NCBI RefSeq assembly: GCF_026236535.1
Contig: NZ_JAHTMW010000003.1
Location: forward strand, 124,001-188,000
Origin: Streptomyces sp. SKN60
GTDB lineage: Bacteria; Actinomycetota; Actinomycetes; Streptomycetales; Streptomycetaceae
Length of the DNA: 64,000 bases
Direction: 5' to 3'
A program made the position numbers and the translations under genes. How positions within the stretch are numbered: the first letter of the stretch is position 1; each line of letters starts with the position of its first letter. Of the stretch, positions 56,605-64,000 are shown piece by piece. The notes beneath the pieces are model-generated. The model saw nothing but the letters and a program-made list of their open reading frames with translations, had not been told where the DNA came from and did not search any database.

Positions 56605-58182
56605 GTGGTGCACACCCACACCCACACCGCCCCTCCCCCGCGCACCGTCCACGCCCCGCACGTGCCCGCGCACACCCACGACCACGACGACGAGCCGCTC
56701 GGCCCGATCGAGGACAACCCGATCTGGCAGCAGGACAACGTCACCCTGCACAGCGTGGGCATCGACATCGGCTCCTCCGGCACCCAGGTGCTGTTCTCCC
56801 GGCTCCGGCTGCGGCGCATCGGCGAGGAGCTGACCAGCCGCTACCACGTCGTCTCCCGGGAGACGCGCTATCTGTCGCCGGTCGCCCTGACCCCGTACAC
56901 GAGCGGAGAGCACATCGACGCCGTGCGACTCGGCGAGATCGTCGACGAGGCGTACGGGAAGGCCGGAGTCACCCCCGAAGCGATCGACACCGGGGTCGTC
57001 ATCCTCACCGGCGAGGCCCTGCGGCGGCACAACGCGGAGGCGATCGCCGGCGTCCTCGCCGAGCGCGGCGGCCGCCTGGTGACCGCCACCGCGGGCCACC
57101 ACATGGAGGCCCGACTGGCGGCCTACGGCTCCGGCGCCGCCCGCCGCTCCTACGAGCGACGGCAACGGCTCCTGGTCGTGGACATCGGCGGCGGCACCAC
57201 CAAGCTCGCCGTGGTCGAGGGCGGACGGGTGCTCTCGACCGCGGCGGTCCACATCGGCGGCCGGCTCCAGGTGACGGACGAGGACAGGCGGATCGTCCGT
57301 CTGGAGCCGGCCGGGCGGCGGCACGCGGCGCGGGCCGGTTTCGACTGGCGGCTCGGCGACACGGCCCGCCCGGCGGAGCTCGACCGGGTCGCCGAGGCGA
57401 TGGCGGGGGCCCTGGTCGACGTACTGCGCGGCGCGCCCGGCGAGGACGGTCTGTACCTCACACGGCGGCTCGGGGATCCCGGCCCGCTGGACGGGGTGCT
57501 GTTCTCCGGCGGCGTGGCCGAGTACGTCTACGGGCGCGAGCAGCACGACTTCGGCGACCTGGGCCGGCGGCTCGGGCACGCGGTGCGCCGACGGCTCGAC
57601 GCCGGGGAGCTCCCCTGGCCGCTGCTGCCGGCGGGTGAGTGCATCCGGGCCACCGCGCTCGGCGCCTCCGAGTACAGCGTCCAGCTGAGCGGCAACACCG
57701 GCTGCGTCAGCGACCCGGACGCGCTGCTGCCGCGGCGCGATCTGCCGGTGGTGCGCCCGGGCTGTCCGCTGGGCGACACGGTCGACGCCCGGGCCGTGGC
57801 CGACGCGGTCCGGCAGAGCCTCGACGAACGCGGGGCCGAGGGCGATGTCGCCCTGGCCGTGGAGTGGAGCGGGCTGCCCGAGTACGGCAGGCTGCTCGCC
57901 CTCGCCACCGGCATCCGCGACGGCCTGGCCGCGCGGATCGCGGCCGGCCGGCCGGTGTACGTCGTCCTCGACGGCGACGTGGCCATGACGCTCGGCCGGC
58001 TGCTGCGCGAGGAGCTGGGCGTCCGGTCCGAGGTGCTCGTCGTGGACGGGCTGAGCCTGCACGACTTCGACCACATCGACATCGGGCGGGTGCGGCACCC
58101 CTCGCGCACCGTGCCGGTGACCATCAAGTCCCTGGTGTTCGGCGCCGGTAAAGGTCCGGTAACGGTTCCAACCTATGGTTAG
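56605..58182 (+). CDS. eutA: EutA-like ethanolamine ammonia-lyase reactivase
   Basis: 525 residues. SVGIDIGSSGTQVLFSRLRL, LLVVDIGGGTTKLAVVEGG, the GGRLQVTDEDRRIV segment and the C-terminal DFDHIDIGRVRHPSRTVPVTIKSLVF match EutA along its length. EutA is an ASKHA-fold ATPase that exchanges damaged B12 in EutBC. No eutB or eutC is in the window. The N-terminal 40 residues are His-rich (HTHTHT, HTHDHDD), unusual and perhaps metal-binding. Start GTG 56605 or 56608. The TAG stop lies inside the operator at 58174. Confidence 0.87.
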   Translation: MVHTHTHTAPPPRTVHAPHVPAHTHDHDDEPLGPIEDNPIWQQDNVTLHSVGIDIGSSGTQVLFSRLRLRRIGEELTSRYHVVSRETRYLSPVALTPYTSGEHIDAVRLGEIVDEAYGKAGVTPEAIDTGVVILTGEALRRHNAEAIAGVLAERGGRLVTATAGHHMEARLAAYGSGAARRSYERRQRLLVVDIGGGTTKLAVVEGGRVLSTAAVHIGGRLQVTDEDRRIVRLEPAGRRHAARAGFDWRLGDTARPAELDRVAEAMAGALVDVLRGAPGEDGLYLTRRLGDPGPLDGVLFSGGVAEYVYGREQHDFGDLGRRLGHAVRRRLDAGELPWPLLPAGECIRATALGASEYSVQLSGNTGCVSDPDALLPRRDLPVVRPGCPLGDTVDARAVADAVRQSLDERGAEGDVALAVEWSGLPEYGRLLALATGIRDGLAARIAAGRPVYVVLDGDVAMTLGRLLREELGVRSEVLVVDGLSLHDFDHIDIGRVRHPSRTVPVTIKSLVFGAGKGPVTVPTYG

Positions 58183-58188
58183 ACCATA
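58174..58188. promoter_or_regulatory. FadR-type operator, site 5 (perfect)
   Basis: TATGGTTAGACCATA, a 15-base perfect palindrome around TAG. The central TAG is the stop codon of the eutA-like gene. It lies 108 bases before the first substrate-binding protein gene of the importer. Confidence 0.85.
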
Positions 58189-58219
58189 AGGCCAATCCTC
58201 CGGTTTCATACGCAGTCGA

Positions 58220-58239
58220 CGGCCCCGGCCACGGGGCCG
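58220..58239. terminator. Possible short terminator hairpin after eutA
   Basis: CGGCCCCG, loop GCCA, CGGGGCCG. It follows the operator and precedes the importer operon. An 8-bp stem without a U-tract; may only be a weak terminator. Confidence 0.4.
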
Positions 58240-58295
58240 GCCCTCCCTCGCACAGCACGACGATCCATTGGCAATGACGCCCCAAGGAGCGTGCG

Positions 58296-59405
58296 ATGCA
58301 TCACCGAACCCTCCCGGCCGCTCTGCTGGCCTCCGGCCTCCTGCTGGCCGCCTGCGGCACCCCGGTCACCTCCGACGCCAAGAACGGCGCGGCGTCCGGC
58401 GAGTCCGCCGCCTACGCCCCGTACGACGCCCTCACCGGTCCCGAACGGACCGGGAAACTCCTCGCCGCGGCCAAGAAGGAGGGCGGGGTCCTCGACCTCT
58501 ACACCTCCAACACCGACATCCAGGAACTGGTCGACGGCTTCGAGAAGGCCTACCCGGGCATCAAGGTCCGCGCCTTCCGCGCCAACTCCGAGACCGTCCT
58601 GCAGCGCATCCTGCAGGAGCACGGCGCCCGCCGGACGAACAACGACGTCGTCGACACCAACGACATCGAACTGCGCGCCCTGCAGGACCAGCACGTCCTG
58701 TACGAGTACCGGGGCCCCGCCCTCCAGGGCCTCAAGCCCGAGGCGACCAAGCCCGACGGCTGGACCGCCGAGCGGTTCAACGCCTTCGTCGTCGGCTGGA
58801 ACACCGAGAAGGTCCCGGCCGGCCAGGAGCCGAAGACCTTCGCCGACCTCGCCGACCCCAAGTGGAAGGGCAAGGTGTCGGTCGAGATCGGCGACTGGGA
58901 CTGGTACATGGCCATGTCCACGTACCTCACCGACAAGAAGGGCTGGTCCCAGCAGAAGGTCGACGACGTCTTCCGCGGGATCGCCGAGAACGCCCGGCTC
59001 ACCAAGGGCCACACCGTCCAGGGCGAGATGCTGAGCGCCGGCCAGTTCGGCATCGCCGCCTCCGTCTACAGCCACACCCTGGACAAGGCGGTGGCCAAGG
59101 GCGCCCCGGTCGCCTGGCGGCCCTCGGTCGAACCGGTGATCCTGCGACCCAACGGCCTCGCCCTGATGAAGGAGCCGAAGCACCCCGCCACCGCCCTGCT
59201 GTGGACGGACTGGGTCCTCACCGCGGGCCAGCGGATCATCGCCGACTCCAAGCGGATCCCCGCGGCCAAGGAGGTCCCCGGCTTCCGGGATCCGATCCCG
59301 CCCGGCACCGAGGTCTACAGCCTCGACAAGTCCGAGGCCTCCGACAACCAGAAGTGGAACTCCGCCTACGACGCCCTGCTCCGCGGCGTCCCCACGTCCG
59401 ACTGA
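58296..59405 (+). CDS. ABC importer substrate-binding lipoprotein 1
   Basis: 369 residues. The signal ends LLLAACG (lipobox). The extracellular solute-binding fold starts near LAAAKKEGGVLDLYTSNTDIQEL and contains SETVLQRILQEH. It belongs to the same broad iron/aminophosphonate-type SBP class as FbpA but is under a FadR-type operator, not an iron box, so it probably binds the pathway substrate. AAGGAGC precedes the ATG. SBP 2 is its paralogue. Confidence 0.87.
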   Translation: MHHRTLPAALLASGLLLAACGTPVTSDAKNGAASGESAAYAPYDALTGPERTGKLLAAAKKEGGVLDLYTSNTDIQELVDGFEKAYPGIKVRAFRANSETVLQRILQEHGARRTNNDVVDTNDIELRALQDQHVLYEYRGPALQGLKPEATKPDGWTAERFNAFVVGWNTEKVPAGQEPKTFADLADPKWKGKVSVEIGDWDWYMAMSTYLTDKKGWSQQKVDDVFRGIAENARLTKGHTVQGEMLSAGQFGIAASVYSHTLDKAVAKGAPVAWRPSVEPVILRPNGLALMKEPKHPATALLWTDWVLTAGQRIIADSKRIPAAKEVPGFRDPIPPGTEVYSLDKSEASDNQKWNSAYDALLRGVPTSD

Positions 59406-59436
59406 AGCGCAGAGCCTCACACCCCGGGAGCCCCCG

Positions 59437-60552
59437 ATGAAGAGCCGTTCAGCAGTAACCGCCGCGTGCACCGTCCTGGCGGCCTCGACCCTGCTCACCG
59501 CCTGCGGAGGTGTCACCCCCCGGGCGGCCGGCGGCGCGGCGTCCACCGAGACGTACGACAGGATCGCCTCGGCCGCCCCCGACCGGCAGCGCGCCGAGGC
59601 CGAGAAGGCGGCGAAGTCCGAGGGCGGCACCCTGTCCCTCTACACCTCGATGACGGCCGACATCGTCGGCCCCATCACCAAGGCGTTCCAGAAGGACACC
59701 GGCGTCAAGGTCGAGGTCTTCCGCGGCAACTCCGAGACGGTCCTGCAGCGCATCTCCCAGGAGTCGCAGGCCCGCCGGGCCGGCGCCGACGTCGTGGAGA
59801 CCAACTTCGCCGAGATGGACGCCCTGTCCAAGGAGGGCATCCTCGCGACGTTCGACGGCGCGTCGCGAGACAAGCTGAACGAGACCGGCCGGTTCCCGGA
59901 CTGGAGCGCCACCCGGCTCAACATCTTCCACCCCGCCTGGAACACCGATCTGATCAAGCCCGGCCAGGAGCCGAAGAGCTGGGAGGACCTGGCCAAGCCC
60001 GAGTACAAGGGCAAGATCACCCTGGAGATCAGCGACTCCGACTGGTACGCCAACGTCACCACGTACTGGCTCAAGCACGGCAAGTCGCAGGCCGAGGTCG
60101 ACGCGCTGTGGAAGAAGATCGCGGCCAACTCCAAGGCCGCCAAGGGCCACACCACGATGATGCAGTTCCTCACCGCCGGGCAGACCGCCATGGAGGCGAT
60201 GAACTACACCTACATCACCGAGCGCGCCAAGGAACAGGGCGCCCCCGTCGCCTACCGCGACGCGAGCGGCAGGTCCACCGTTCCCGCCTTCCCGCGGCCC
60301 AACGGCGTCGGCCTGATCAAGGGGGCCGCACACCCCGGCGCCGCCTGGCTGTTCTACGACTGGATGCTCAACGAGGGCCAGCAGGTGATCGTCGACCTGC
60401 ATCTGTCCCCCTCCACCAAGGTCCCCGGCGACAAGAGCCTGGACGGCCTCACCCTGGCCCCCTTCGCCATCGACGCGCTCACCGACAAGAAGGCCGACTG
60501 GGACGCGAAGTACGACGCGCTGCTGCGCGGCGCCGACAACATGGAGAAGTAG
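59437..60552 (+). CDS. ABC importer substrate-binding lipoprotein 2
   Basis: 371 residues. Lipobox LLTACG. SETVLQRISQESQARRAGADVVETN parallels SETVLQRILQEHGARRTNNDVVDTN in SBP 1, so the two are tandem paralogues. Two different binding proteins feeding one permease suggest two related ligands. It lies 31 bases after SBP 1 and 4 bases before the permease. Confidence 0.87.
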   Translation: MKSRSAVTAACTVLAASTLLTACGGVTPRAAGGAASTETYDRIASAAPDRQRAEAEKAAKSEGGTLSLYTSMTADIVGPITKAFQKDTGVKVEVFRGNSETVLQRISQESQARRAGADVVETNFAEMDALSKEGILATFDGASRDKLNETGRFPDWSATRLNIFHPAWNTDLIKPGQEPKSWEDLAKPEYKGKITLEISDSDWYANVTTYWLKHGKSQAEVDALWKKIAANSKAAKGHTTMMQFLTAGQTAMEAMNYTYITERAKEQGAPVAYRDASGRSTVPAFPRPNGVGLIKGAAHPGAAWLFYDWMLNEGQQVIVDLHLSPSTKVPGDKSLDGLTLAPFAIDALTDKKADWDAKYDALLRGADNMEK

Positions 60553-60556
60553 CACT

Positions 60557-62332
60557 GTGGCTGTGACCTCTGCCCCCACCGAACGCGCCGCCCCGCCGCC
60601 GGGCGCACCCGCCCCGGGCCGGCGCCCCTCCCGGATCCCCGCGCTGCTGCGCGGCAGGCTGTCCCCGCAGACCCTGATGGTCGGCGCGGCGATCGTCATC
60701 GTCGGATACATCGCCGTCGTGCCGCTCGGCTATCTGCTGCACGACACCTTCATCGACTCCGACGGGGTCGGCATCTCCTTCGACGCCTTCGCCCGCGCCT
60801 ACGGCGGCAACGCGCAGGCCGGCACCATGCTGGGCAACTCCCTGGTGTTCGCCTTCGGTTCGGCCCTGCTCTCGCTGGTCGTCGGCACCGCCCTCGCGTA
60901 CGTCCTGGTGCGCACCGACACCCCGTTCAAGGGACTGTTCTTCGCCGCCTCGATGGTGCCGCTGATCGTGCCCGGCATCCTCTACGCGACGTCGTGGATC
61001 TTCCTCGGCGACCCGGACAGCGGGCTGATCAACTCCCTTTTCTTCAAGCCGCTGTTCGGCTCCTCGCCCATCGACGTCTACAGCGTCCCGGGCATGATCT
61101 GGGTCCAGGGCCTGCACCACGCCCCGGTCGCCTTCCTGCTCATGGTCTCCGCGTTCCGCGCCATGGACCCCTCCCTGGAGGAGTCGGCGGCCATGTCCGG
61201 CGCCGGCACCTGGACCGTGCTGCGCCGCATCACCGTGCCGCTGCTGCGCCCGGCGACCATCTCCGTGGCCCTGCTGATGTTCGTGCAGTCCCTGGAGAGC
61301 TTCGAGGTGCCGGCCCTGCTCGGGCTGCAGAACGGCACCTATGTCTTCACCAGCCGCATCTACTTCGTGCTGCGCGCCTACCCCATCGACTACGGCGCCG
61401 CCGGCGCGTATGCCACCGGGCTGCTGCTGATCGCCGCCGTCGGCGTGCTGTTCACCCAGTGGCTGCAGCGCTCCTCGCGCAACTACCAGACGGTCACCGG
61501 CAAGGCCTTCCGGCCGCGCCCGGTCGACCTGGGCCGGGCCAAGCCGTGGGTCGGCGCCGGCGTGCTGCTGTACTTCGGCATCACGGTCGTGCTGCCGGTG
61601 GCCGTGCTGTTCTACGCCTCGCTCCTGAAGTTCTACACGGCGCCCAGCAGCAAGACGCTGTCGAGCATGTCCTTCGCCAATTACGCCCGGGTGTTCGAGA
61701 TGCCACAGGCCCTCAACGCCCTGAAGAACTCCGTGATCGTGGGCGTCGGCGCGGCCACCGCCGTCATGCTCCTCACCTCGGTGGTCTCCTGGGTCGTGCT
61801 GCGCACCAAGGCCAGGGGGCGCCAGGTCCTCGACGTGCTGGCCTTCACCCCGATCGTCATCCCCGGCCTGGTGCTCGGCCTCGCGCTGTCCTTCGTGTAT
61901 CTGCGGATGCCGCTGCCCATCTACGGCACGCTGCTGATCCTGCTCATCTCGTACTGCACCCGCTATCTGCCGTACGGAATGCGCTACAGCACCTCGGCGA
62001 TGTCCCAGATGTCGCCGGAACTGGAGGAGTCGGCCCATGTGTCGGGGGCGTCCTGGTTCCAGACCTTCCGGCGAGTGCTGCTGCCGCTGATGAGCAGCGG
62101 TGTCCTCGCCGGCTGGGTCTACATCCTGGTCGTGTCCTTCCGCGAGCTGTCCTCCACGATCCTGCTCTACAGCCCCGGGACCGAGGTCATGTCGGTGCTC
62201 ATGTGGGAGCAGTTCGAGAACGGTCAGTTCACCACCCTCGCCGCGCTCGGCGTGCTGATGGTGCTGCTGCTCTGCGTCCTCGTCGCCGGCGCCTACCGCG
62301 TCGGAGCCCGCTTCGGCCTGCAGGACGACTGA
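60557..62332 (+). CDS. ABC importer permease, fused type (two units)
   Basis: 591 residues with about twelve helices and two EAA-like loops (EESAAMSGAGTWTVLRRITVP and EESAHVSGASWFQTFRRVLLP), the same architecture as FbpB-type permeases. The first about 40 residues are a Pro/Ala-rich cytoplasmic leader. It moves the ligand delivered by the two lipoproteins across the membrane. Confidence 0.9.
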   Translation: MAVTSAPTERAAPPPGAPAPGRRPSRIPALLRGRLSPQTLMVGAAIVIVGYIAVVPLGYLLHDTFIDSDGVGISFDAFARAYGGNAQAGTMLGNSLVFAFGSALLSLVVGTALAYVLVRTDTPFKGLFFAASMVPLIVPGILYATSWIFLGDPDSGLINSLFFKPLFGSSPIDVYSVPGMIWVQGLHHAPVAFLLMVSAFRAMDPSLEESAAMSGAGTWTVLRRITVPLLRPATISVALLMFVQSLESFEVPALLGLQNGTYVFTSRIYFVLRAYPIDYGAAGAYATGLLLIAAVGVLFTQWLQRSSRNYQTVTGKAFRPRPVDLGRAKPWVGAGVLLYFGITVVLPVAVLFYASLLKFYTAPSSKTLSSMSFANYARVFEMPQALNALKNSVIVGVGAATAVMLLTSVVSWVVLRTKARGRQVLDVLAFTPIVIPGLVLGLALSFVYLRMPLPIYGTLLILLISYCTRYLPYGMRYSTSAMSQMSPELEESAHVSGASWFQTFRRVLLPLMSSGVLAGWVYILVVSFRELSSTILLYSPGTEVMSVLMWEQFENGQFTTLAALGVLMVLLLCVLVAGAYRVGARFGLQDD

Positions 62333-62361
62333 CCCCGCCCCGGATCCAGAGGAAGAACCCC

Positions 62362-63498
62362 ATGCTGACCGTATCGTCCCTCAAGAAGAGCTACGAGTCG
62401 CCCGCCAAGCGCAAGAAGCGCACGGGCGGCGACGACACCCGCGCCTATGCCGTGGGCGGGATCGACTTCGAGATCCAGGAAGGCGAGCTGTTCACCCTGC
62501 TCGGCCCCTCGGGCTGCGGCAAGACCACCACGCTGCGCTCCATCGCGGGTCTGGAGAAGCCGACCACCGGATCCATCACCCTCGGCGAGCGGGTGCTGTT
62601 CGACGACAAGAAGGGCATCAACCTGCGTGCCAACATGCGCGGGTTCGGCATGGTCTTCCAGTCGTACGCCATCTGGCCGCACATGACCGTGTTCAAGAAC
62701 GTCTCCTTCCCGCTGGAGGTCCTCCCCCGGGCTCAGCGGCCCGACCGCGCGGAGATAGAGCGGCGGGTGGCGGAGGTCCTGGACGTCATCGAGCTGGGCG
62801 CCTACTCGTCCCGGCCGGCCACCAAACTCTCCGGCGGCCAGCAGCAGCGGCTCGCCCTGGGGCGCGCGCTCGTCACCCGTCCGGAGCTGATGCTGCTCGA
62901 CGAGCCGCTGTCCAATCTGGACGCCAAGCTGCGCGAGTCCATGCGCTTCGAACTCAAGCGGCTGCAACGCGAGTTGAACCTCACCGCGATCTATGTGACG
63001 CACGACCAGGCCGAGGCCCTGGTGATGTCCAACCGGATCGCGGTGATGAACCAGGGCCGCATCGAGCAGATCGGCAAGCCCCGGGAGATCTACACCAAGC
63101 CGGCCACCCGCTTCGTCGCCGAGTTCATCGGCACCTCCAACTTCCTTGAGGCGAAGGTCGTCGCGGTGCGCGGCGACGAGGTGGAGGTCGAGACGGCCCA
63201 GGGCCGGCTGACCGCCCGCGGTGTGGAGCGGGTGCCCGCGGTGGGCTCCGCGGTGCTGCTGTCCATCCGCCCCGAGTCCGTGGACCTGACCCGCGAGCCG
63301 CGCGGCGGCGTGCCCAACGAGTGGCGCGGCACCGTGGCCACCCGGGCGTTCCTCGGCGACACGGTGGACCACATCATCGACGTCGGCGGCGGCGTGGAGA
63401 TCCGCAACCGCTCCAACCCGAACCTCTCCGTCCCGCCGGGCGAGAGCGTCCACTTCACCGTCGCCCCCGACAAGGTCATCGTCGTCCCCGCCGACTGA
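62362..63498 (+). CDS. ABC importer ATPase
   Basis: 378 residues. Walker A GPSGCGKTTT, Q-loop MVFQSYAIWPHMTV, signature LSGGQQQRLALGRA, Walker B LMLLDEPLSNLD, H-loop IYVTHDQAEA, and a C-terminal TOBE domain (VLLSIRPESVDLTRE). It powers the adjacent fused permease. A basic segment KRKKRTGGDDTRA after the first strand is an insert relative to most homologues. GAGGAAG precedes the ATG. Confidence 0.92.
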   Translation: MLTVSSLKKSYESPAKRKKRTGGDDTRAYAVGGIDFEIQEGELFTLLGPSGCGKTTTLRSIAGLEKPTTGSITLGERVLFDDKKGINLRANMRGFGMVFQSYAIWPHMTVFKNVSFPLEVLPRAQRPDRAEIERRVAEVLDVIELGAYSSRPATKLSGGQQQRLALGRALVTRPELMLLDEPLSNLDAKLRESMRFELKRLQRELNLTAIYVTHDQAEALVMSNRIAVMNQGRIEQIGKPREIYTKPATRFVAEFIGTSNFLEAKVVAVRGDEVEVETAQGRLTARGVERVPAVGSAVLLSIRPESVDLTREPRGGVPNEWRGTVATRAFLGDTVDHIIDVGGGVEIRNRSNPNLSVPPGESVHFTVAPDKVIVVPAD

Positions 63499-63538
63499 GC
63501 CGCCCCGCACCCGACCCCAAGACAAGGAAAGGAGGCAC

Positions 63539-64000
63539 GTGCGCATACCCGAGGTGCTGCGCAACCGGGACTTCGATCTCTACTGGGGCGGAGTCGTCCT
63601 CTCCCAGATCGGAACGCGGGGCGCCACGGCCGCCACCCTCTACCAGGTGTACGAGCTCACCGGGTCCACCGTTCAGGTGGGCCTGGTGGGCCTCGCCCAG
63701 GCCGTGGCACTCGTCGTCCTGTCCCCGCTGGGCGGCGTGTACGCGGACCGGCTCGACCGGCGGCGGCTGCTCCAGGCCTCGCAGGCCCTGGCGCTGCTCG
63801 TGTCAGCCGCCCTCGCGGCCGTCACCCTGACCGGCCGGGCCACGGTCTGGGCAGTGGTGCTGTCCTCGCTGCTCACCACTGCGGCGGCCACCTTCGACCA
63901 GCCGGCCCGCCAGGCGCTCATCCCCGCGATGGTGCCGCGCGAACAGCTGGTCGACGCGTTCGCCCTGCTCAACCCCTCGCGCGAACTCGCCGTGCTGCTC
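63539..64000 (+). CDS. MFS transporter (partial, runs off the window)
   Basis: 154 residues are visible, with at least four helices. LYWGGVVLSQIGTRGATAATLYQVYELTGS and the loop LGGVYADRLDRRRLLQ are the first MFS motif regions, of the EntS/MFS_3 type. It lies 40 bases after the importer ATPase with GGAGG near the GTG start, so it is probably in the same transcript and may import or export pathway compounds. Confidence 0.85.
   Translation, partial: MRIPEVLRNRDFDLYWGGVVLSQIGTRGATAATLYQVYELTGSTVQVGLVGLAQAVALVVLSPLGGVYADRLDRRRLLQASQALALLVSAALAAVTLTGRATVWAVVLSSLLTTAAATFDQPARQALIPAMVPREQLVDAFALLNPSRELAVLL

Noticed and set aside
55469..58182. Ethanolamine utilisation operon
   Set aside because: No EutB, EutC, microcompartment or EutH-like genes; the operator and the neighbours indicate aromatic catabolism.

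Overview
The window is chromosomal DNA of a Streptomyces-like actinomycete. It is very GC-rich, with strong G/C bias at third codon positions, many GTG starts, stop/start overlaps of the ATGA type, DtxR/DmdR-type iron boxes, an RNase Sa-type secreted ribonuclease and a DevS/DevR (OsdK/OsdR)-like two-component pair. I see no tRNA, rRNA, CRISPR, insertion sequence or prophage.

Left part, 1-33 kb: mostly core and housekeeping-type genes. These are the tail of an acyl-CoA ligase with a MaoC dehydratase; a class V aminotransferase; an ABC exporter divergent from an iron-box DUF2470 gene; a secreted RNase; a thioesterase; and a hypoxia-type block (ctaD, GAF histidine kinase, NarL-type regulator, flavin-binding PPOX protein) whose two divergent intergenic regions carry GGGCCGAACGGCCC palindromes. 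Next come a PucR-type regulator, an NfeD/flotillin pair, a CPA1 antiporter, and a four-gene unit (ribbon-helix-helix protein, DUF4097 protein, DrrAB-like ABC exporter) preceded by a helically phased array of GGCGCCA elements. A LuxR-HTH/NB-ARC regulator lies between a PPOX gene and a DUF1801 gene, and both intergenic regions carry the same operator-like repeat. Two near-duplicate pntAB transhydrogenase operons flank an NCS1 permease.

Middle, 33-43 kb: an FAD monooxygenase with an alpha/beta hydrolase, an AraC regulator, and an iron locus. The iron locus is an Fbp-type ferric iron ABC importer divergent from an 870-residue adenylation/carrier/membrane-acyltransferase fusion. Each of the two promoters has its own iron box.

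Right part, 43-64 kb: a large accessory catabolic island that I consider the most interesting part. It begins with a FadR/GntR repressor. It then has a three-component Rieske oxygenase (Pht3-like oxygenase, 2Fe-2S ferredoxin, FAD reductase), two 4,5-dihydroxyphthalate-decarboxylase-like proteins, LigJ (4-oxalomesaconate hydratase) and LigK (CHA aldolase), and a zinc alcohol dehydrogenase. It also has a set of central-metabolism look-alikes: RpiB-like, PanB-like, GpmA-like, EutA without EutBC, a bicupin, and an alpha/beta hydrolase with Cys in the nucleophile position. An ABC importer with two substrate-binding proteins and an MFS transporter complete it. A palindrome of the form ATGGTNNNACCAT, which fits FadR-family operators, recurs at five promoter-proximal positions across the island and predicts one regulon. 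The genes imply uptake of an aromatic carboxylate, ring oxygenation, decarboxylation and processing by the 4-oxalomesaconate route to pyruvate and oxaloacetate. No LigAB-type ring-cleavage enzyme is present, and the roles of the look-alike genes are unknown.
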